From positions 1-64,000 of the forward strand of contig OZ239148.1 of the NCBI GenBank assembly GCA_965194655.1: a stretch of 64,000 nt of DNA, given 5' to 3'. Source of the DNA: Hahnella lacustris. Its GTDB lineage: Bacteria > Pseudomonadota > Gammaproteobacteria > Burkholderiales > Burkholderiaceae_A. The position numbers and the translations under genes were made by a program. This document shows, in pieces, positions 61,127-64,000 of this stretch; position 1 is the stretch's first letter; each line of letters opens with the position of its first letter. Under the pieces are notes generated by a model that did no database searches, was not told the origin of the DNA, and saw only the letters and a list, made by a program, of their open reading frames with translations.

Positions 61127-62004
61127 TCGCAGGATCCTGGCGGGTCGAATGCAGTGTCGCCGTCCGCCTTTGGCGAGCCGTCGGCCATGAGCGAGCGAAA
61201 CGCAAATGCATTCTGGTCGAGCAGGTGGGATGGCTTGAGGTTGCTAAGCGCCTGAAAAATAGAATCGACTCGACCAGGATGTTGGCGATCCCAGGCGTGC
61301 AGCATGGCTTTGACCTGCTGTCTCTGGAGATTCTCCTGCGATCCGCAGAGGTCGCAGGGAATGATTGGAAAGGCCTTGTGCACAGACCAGGCTTGGAGGT
61401 CAGACTCCTCGACATAGGCCAGTGGCCGAATGACCACATGACGCCCATCGTCTGAGACCAGCTTGGGGGGCATCGCCTTGAGCGCCCCGCCGAAAAAGAG
61501 GTTTAGAAAGAAGGTCTGAAGAATGTCATCTCGGTGATGGCCAAGCGCAATCTTGGTAACACCGAGTTCACTGGCCACTCGGTAGAGGGTCCCTCTTCGC
61601 AGTCTTGAGCAGAGCGAGCACATCGTCTTGCCCTCTGGAATTACGCGCTTGACGATGGAGTATGTGTCTTGGGTCTCGATGTGGAATGGCACGCCAAGGG
61701 CACGCAGATGGTTGGGCAAAACCTCCTTGGGGAATCCCGGATGTCCTTGATCCAGATTCACTGCGATCAGTTCGAACTCAATCGGCGCTCTCGATCTCAG
61801 AGAGAGAAGCAGGTCGAGCAGGCTGTAACTGTCCTTTCCCCCGGAGAGACAGACCATCACCCGATCGCCTGCCTCAATCATGTTGAAGTCGGCGATGGCC
61901 TGGCCGACGAGCCGATGAAGGCGCTTGGACAGCTTATTGACCTCTGTCGGATTGCGCAGCTCCCGCGGTGTCGGGTGGAGATGGACCAGACTCAGCTGCG
62001 CCAT
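61123..62004 (-). CDS. ttcA: tRNA 2-thiocytidine(32) synthetase TtcA
   Basis: TtcA thiolates cytidine 32 in tRNA using an iron-sulfur cluster. The 293-residue protein has the PP-loop CLSGGKDSYSLLDLLL, the central Cys pair CSLCSR and a C-terminal CDLCGSQENLQRQQ that holds the third Cys. The ATG at 62004 is chosen; the frame is open to a TTG at 62034 but that extension overlaps folB further. It sits after folB (13 bp overlap) and before ubiB. The folB-ttcA neighbourhood is common in Burkholderiales. Confidence 0.95.
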   Translation of the reverse strand: MAQLSLVHLHPTPRELRNPTEVNKLSKRLHRLVGQAIADFNMIEAGDRVMVCLSGGKDSYSLLDLLLSLRSRAPIEFELIAVNLDQGHPGFPKEVLPNHLRALGVPFHIETQDTYSIVKRVIPEGKTMCSLCSRLRRGTLYRVASELGVTKIALGHHRDDILQTFFLNLFFGGALKAMPPKLVSDDGRHVVIRPLAYVEESDLQAWSVHKAFPIIPCDLCGSQENLQRQQVKAMLHAWDRQHPGRVDSIFQALSNLKPSHLLDQNAFAFRSLMADGSPKADGDTAFDPPGSCE

Positions 62005-62378
62005 GCTTCGGTCTCGATCCCAACGGTCTTGCAATCTGGATAGACGTCCGGCTTTTGGGTGGACACCCGCGCGCCCGACACCTGGGGAAACTCGAGGCAG
62101 AGCGCCAAAATCTCATCGACCAAGGTCTCTTGCAGGTTGTAGTGACGGGCTGCGACCAGGGCTTGAATGCCAGCGCGCACGCGGTCATAGTCGAGCAGGT
62201 CTGCCACATCGTCACGGTGACTCTGGGCCTGTTCCAGGGGCACGAAAAGATCGACATTCACGAGAATCCGCTGGCGTGCAGCGCGCTCAAAGTCATGGAA
62301 TCCAATGGAGGCCATGAGGCTGAGCTCGTTCAAGAAGACGCGTCGATGGCCGGCCGTTTGGGTCATGGGTCTCATCAT
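61992..62378 (-). CDS. folB: Dihydroneopterin aldolase-like protein FolB
   Basis: FolB cleaves dihydroneopterin to 6-hydroxymethyl-dihydropterin in folate synthesis. The 128-residue protein has the family patterns ASIGFHDFERAARQRILVNV, LLDYDRVRAG and a Lys in VSTQKPDVYPDCK that fits the catalytic position. A shift toward epimerase-type use cannot be excluded. The start overlaps the SDR stop as ATGA and the gene precedes ttcA. Adjacency to a pteridine reductase-like SDR supports the folate/pterin assignment. Confidence 0.86.
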   Translation of the reverse strand: MMRPMTQTAGHRRVFLNELSLMASIGFHDFERAARQRILVNVDLFVPLEQAQSHRDDVADLLDYDRVRAGIQALVAARHYNLQETLVDEILALCLEFPQVSGARVSTQKPDVYPDCKTVGIETEAWRS

Positions 62379-63175
62379 GATCGGGTAGAGAACATCACGT
62401 CACGAGCGGAGGGAAGCAGATGCTGCCCACCATCGACGAGGAGGTGTGTGCCAGTGATGGCTGGAGACTGGGCCAGCCAGACAATGGCATTTGCCACATC
62501 TTCTGGCGTGCTGGAGGCCCCCAGGGGCGTCTGACCATGGGTCTGTCGGAACTCTTCCTCTGACTGGTCGGCGCTGGGAAGGGTAATGCCAGGCGAGACC
62601 GCGAGCACCCTGAGGGTTGGAGCGAGCGATTGGGCCATGAGCCGAGTGGCCCAGAGCAGACCTGCTTTGGAGAGTGTGTAGGAGAAGAAATCGGGATTGG
62701 GGTTGTCGAGCTTTTGGTCCAAGAGGCTAATGACCACACCCCGCGTACCACGGGCCTTGCACTGGCGATAGAGAGACTGGGTCAGCAAGACTGGAGCAAT
62801 GAGGTTGGTCTCGTGGTGGCTCTTTAGGTCGTCTGCACTGGCAGAGTCGGGCAGGTCGAAGGAGAACCGCGACGCATTGTTCACGAGCAGAGTGACGGGC
62901 CCGAGACGATGCTCGATGTCGTTCAGAAACGTGTCGACTCTCTGAGTTGTGAGGTGCTCGTCGAGTGCCAGACAGCAGTCGATGGCCTCAAGGCCATCAG
63001 CCGCTAGCGAGCGGACGAGGGCCTGGGCCTCTGCGGCAGACTGGTGGTAGTGAATCGCCACCCTCCAGCCATGTGCTGAGAGGGTTTGCACGATCGACCG
63101 TCCGAGCCGTTTGGCCCCGCCGGTCACGAGGGCGACAGGGCGAATGGAGGCGGAAGGGGGCGAGGCAGCGCGCAT
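62375..63175 (-). CDS. Pteridine reductase-like short-chain dehydrogenase (FolM/PTR1 type)
   Basis: This SDR of 266 residues has the nucleotide-binding signature TGGAKRLGRSI, which is the TGxxxRxG version used by pteridine reductases (PTR1, FolM) rather than the common TGxxxGxG. It also has HYHQSAAEA after the second strand, NNASRFS, a LLDQK Asp and the YTLSK Tyr/Lys pair. This fits an NADPH-dependent dihydropterin or dihydrofolate reductase. It is joined to folB by ATGA, so both probably serve pterin metabolism. The substrate is inferred, not shown. Confidence 0.8.
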   Translation of the reverse strand: MRAASPPSASIRPVALVTGGAKRLGRSIVQTLSAHGWRVAIHYHQSAAEAQALVRSLAADGLEAIDCCLALDEHLTTQRVDTFLNDIEHRLGPVTLLVNNASRFSFDLPDSASADDLKSHHETNLIAPVLLTQSLYRQCKARGTRGVVISLLDQKLDNPNPDFFSYTLSKAGLLWATRLMAQSLAPTLRVLAVSPGITLPSADQSEEEFRQTHGQTPLGASSTPEDVANAIVWLAQSPAITGTHLLVDGGQHLLPSARDVMFSTRS

Positions 63176-63207
63176 ATCGCAAGTGTAGCTTTGATACCCT
63201 CCATCGC

Positions 63208-64000
63208 ATGGCGCTGACCCTTTCTCTTCAGGCTCGATTGCAACAGGAGGCCCTTGCCCAGGGAGGATGGCTTGCCTTTGACCGTTTCATGCAGGCTGCC
63301 CTCCTTCATCCTGGCGAAGGCTATTACGCGAGAAGCGACCGGCCTCAAGGCCCCTTCGGGGCCTCGGGCGATTTTCAGACTGCGCCAGCAATGGGCCCCT
63401 GGATGGGAATGGCCATGGCCCAAGCCTTCGAGCGACTCTCGAGGGAACTGGGGCCTGGACTCTCTATTCTGGAGGTGGGTCCTGGAACAGGGGCCCTGGC
63501 GGCCCAGGTTCTGATCTCGCTCGCGCAGAGCGAATGCCTTCCCGAGAGGTACTGGCTCGATGAGCCTAGCCCCCACCTTCGCGCGCTTCAACGAGAGACC
63601 ATTGGATCGATTCTGCAGGGTCGACAGGACGGCTCGGACCTCTGGTCCCGGGTGGCTTGGGTGAACGAAGCCGTTTTTGAGCCCATTCGCGGACTGGTGA
63701 TTGGGCACGAGGTGTTGGATGCCTTGCCGGTCAAGCGCCTGGAATGGAGGGGCTTGGACGAGGCGGTCCTTGAGTGGGGGCTGGTCTGGGAGGAACACCG
63801 AGAGGCCTGGATGTGGCGGGCTCAGGCGGCGGATCTGGAGCATACAGAGATCGTTCAGGGCCGAGCTCGGGCGGCGTGCGCCTGGGGTGGGTGGCGGAGA
63901 GGGCATTTCTGTGAGGTTGCCCCTGGGCTGAGCGCCTTCATGGAAACCCTCTGGAATCGAATGGCGTTCGGTGCCTTCGTCTTCGTGGATTACGGCTATG
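63208..64000 (+). CDS. MidA-family SAM-dependent methyltransferase (partial)
   Basis: The frame starts MALTLSLQARLQQEALAQGG at 63208 and runs past the window end, so only the first 264 residues are seen. It matches the MidA/NDUFAF7 (DUF185) family: FDRFMQAALLHPGEGYY, GDFQTAPAMGPWMG and the SAM motif LSILEVGPGTGALAAQVL, then GHEVLDALPV and FVFVDYGY at the edge. In mitochondria this family methylates an arginine of complex I; the bacterial target is not established. It diverges from the SDR by 32 bp. The 260-residue reading frame on the opposite strand here is a shadow. Confidence 0.88.
   Translation, partial: MALTLSLQARLQQEALAQGGWLAFDRFMQAALLHPGEGYYARSDRPQGPFGASGDFQTAPAMGPWMGMAMAQAFERLSRELGPGLSILEVGPGTGALAAQVLISLAQSECLPERYWLDEPSPHLRALQRETIGSILQGRQDGSDLWSRVAWVNEAVFEPIRGLVIGHEVLDALPVKRLEWRGLDEAVLEWGLVWEEHREAWMWRAQAADLEHTEIVQGRARAACAWGGWRRGHFCEVAPGLSAFMETLWNRMAFGAFVFVDYGY

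Noticed and set aside
63124..63906. 260-residue frame opposite the MidA gene
   Set aside because: The plus-strand frame contains the MidA motifs. The minus frame is Pro/Ser/Arg-rich without domains.
1..64000. tRNA, rRNA, CRISPR arrays, IS elements, prophage or defence genes
   Set aside because: No cloverleaf, rRNA signature, regular repeat array, transposase or nuclease/toxin cluster was seen. Gene-free space is too small to hide most of them, but I could not run a dedicated scan.

Overview
The window looks like the start of a Burkholderiales-type betaproteobacterial chromosome. It opens exactly on the dnaA start codon and runs dnaA, candidate oriC, dnaN, gyrB. Several gene groups are typical of that order: rsmB / DUF4390 / ntrY / ntrX / trkA, metX-metW, a truncated PTS (EIIA-HPr-EI) behind gshA-gshB, glnK-amtB behind a TorF-like porin, mreBCD-mrdA-rodA opposite gatCAB, and folB-ttcA-glmU-glmS. 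I cannot name a genus. G+C is roughly 55-60% by eye, except in dnaN and the 5' half of gyrB, which are clearly AT-richer.

Layout. 0-5.2 kb (+): replication initiation. 5.2-8.6 kb (-): dprA-topB. 8.7-17.8 kb (+): def-fmt-rsmB, a DUF4390 protein, the NtrY/NtrX two-component system and the TrkA/TrkH potassium uptake system, nearly all touching. 17.8-21.7 kb (-): metX-metW-hbd-MFS. 21.8-22.2 kb (+): a small LuxR-type regulator. 22.2-29.6 kb (-): nitrogen genes (porin-glnK-amtB), glutathione synthesis (gshA-gshB) and regulatory PTS genes. 29.8-31.7 kb (+): ubiK and comM. 31.7-33.5 kb (-): an MFS transporter and a lipoprotein. 33.5-33.8 kb (+): one small orphan gene. 33.8-47.4 kb (-): a 13.6 kb co-directional block, mreBCD-mrdA-rodA-aceK-GMC oxidoreductase-MBL hydrolase-metH. 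47.5-50.8 kb (+): gatCAB. 50.8-54.8 kb: small convergent and divergent units (ampG, an M48 protease, pyrE, xth, uspA). 54.8-63.2 kb (-): pteridine reductase-like SDR-folB-ttcA-ubiB-Na+ symporter-glmU-glmS. From 63.2 kb (+): a MidA-family methyltransferase cut by the window end.

The DNA is very compact. The longest gene-free stretch is about 217 bp (29565-29781). It carries a convincing nitrogen-control region: a sigma-54-like -24/-12 element with two NtrC-like palindromes four helical turns apart. Thirteen or more start/stop junctions overlap by four bases (ATGA, GTGA and, unusually, TTGA). Six of eight convergent gene pairs overlap at their 3' ends, and no rho-independent terminator is visible at any of the eight. 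I saw no tRNA, rRNA, CRISPR array, IS element, prophage or defence island. This is mostly core genome; the most interesting signals are regulatory and architectural. No clearly new multi-gene system was found.
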